From assembly GCA_019694895.1 (NCBI GenBank), contig JAIBBA010000021.1, positions 1-33,368 of the forward strand: 33,368 bases of DNA. The letters are read 5' to 3'. Numbering within the stretch: the first letter of the stretch is position 1; every line of letters starts with the position of its first letter. Of the stretch, positions 33,336 to 33,368 are shown one piece after another. The translations under genes were made by a program, and so were the position numbers. This DNA is from Chitinophagales bacterium (GTDB lineage: Bacteria; Bacteroidota; Bacteroidia; Chitinophagales; BACL12). The notes beneath the pieces were generated by a model. It was not told the origin of the DNA, did no database searches, and saw only the letters and a program-made list of their open reading frames with translations.

Positions 33336-33368
33336 ATGATGAAAAAAATCCACTTAGCTTTTCTGGCA
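33336..33368 (+). CDS. Start of an exported protein gene (partial, cut by window edge)
   Basis: Eleven codons, MMKKIHLAFLA, run to the end of the window. Two basic residues and then a hydrophobic run look like a signal peptide, and a promoter box lies 5 nt upstream. Nothing can be said about its function. The second ATG at 33339 is an equally good start. Confidence 0.55.
   Translation, partial: MMKKIHLAFLA

Overview
The window looks like chromosomal DNA of a Bacteroidota bacterium, probably an environmental Chitinophagales/Saprospirales-type lineage (the phylum is well supported, the order is a guess). Evidence for the phylum: many Bacteroidota promoter boxes (TAnnTTTG) directly before genes, type IX secretion sorting domains (types A and B), a TonB receptor next to a DUF4249 lipoprotein, a type-B succinate dehydrogenase, the gene order lpxK-pnp-putative porin, and weak or absent Shine-Dalgarno signals. 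I saw no rRNA, tRNA, CRISPR, prophage or insertion sequence.

Layout. 1-423: six 71/70-bp tandem repeats running off the left edge. 426-3766 (minus): a CPA2 cation/proton antiporter with a C-terminal USP-like region, and upstream of it three overlapping genes for small membrane proteins of unknown function. 3767-4091: divergent intergenic region with a GC-rich cluster of overlapping hairpins before lpxK. 4092-7949: lpxK, purine nucleoside phosphorylase, putative porin. 7950-9672: two repeat-rich intergenic stretches around an exported protein of the family often labelled 'asparagine synthetase B'. 9673-13214: sdhC-sdhA-sdhB. 13394-16158: a small run of ArsR regulator, AHSA1/SRPBCC protein, PhzF-like enzyme, DUF1801 protein and a lipoprotein gene broken by two in-frame stops. 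16444-19179: large surface protein with a type-B T9SS domain. 19253-22983: riboflavin synthase, HscA (minus), and class-2 dihydroorotate dehydrogenase. 23173-24398: divergent cupin/TetR pair sharing a compact promoter with two palindromic operators. 24486-25595: mnmA. 25743-33368: a surface/export block of lipoprotein, two tandem subtilases (type-A T9SS), TonB receptor, DUF4249 lipoprotein and the first codons of a further exported protein.

Most genes are housekeeping (lipid A, purine salvage, TCA/respiration, flavin, pyrimidine, tRNA thiolation, Fe-S chaperone). The accessory part is the cell-surface set, which could form a protease plus outer-membrane uptake route; that link is inference from adjacency. 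The signals most worth following are the divergent TetR/cupin operator, the lipoprotein gene whose lipobox cysteine codon is a stop, the hairpin cluster before lpxK, promoter boxes so close to start codons that several mRNAs should be leaderless, and the many short-period tandem arrays that fill the intergenic regions.
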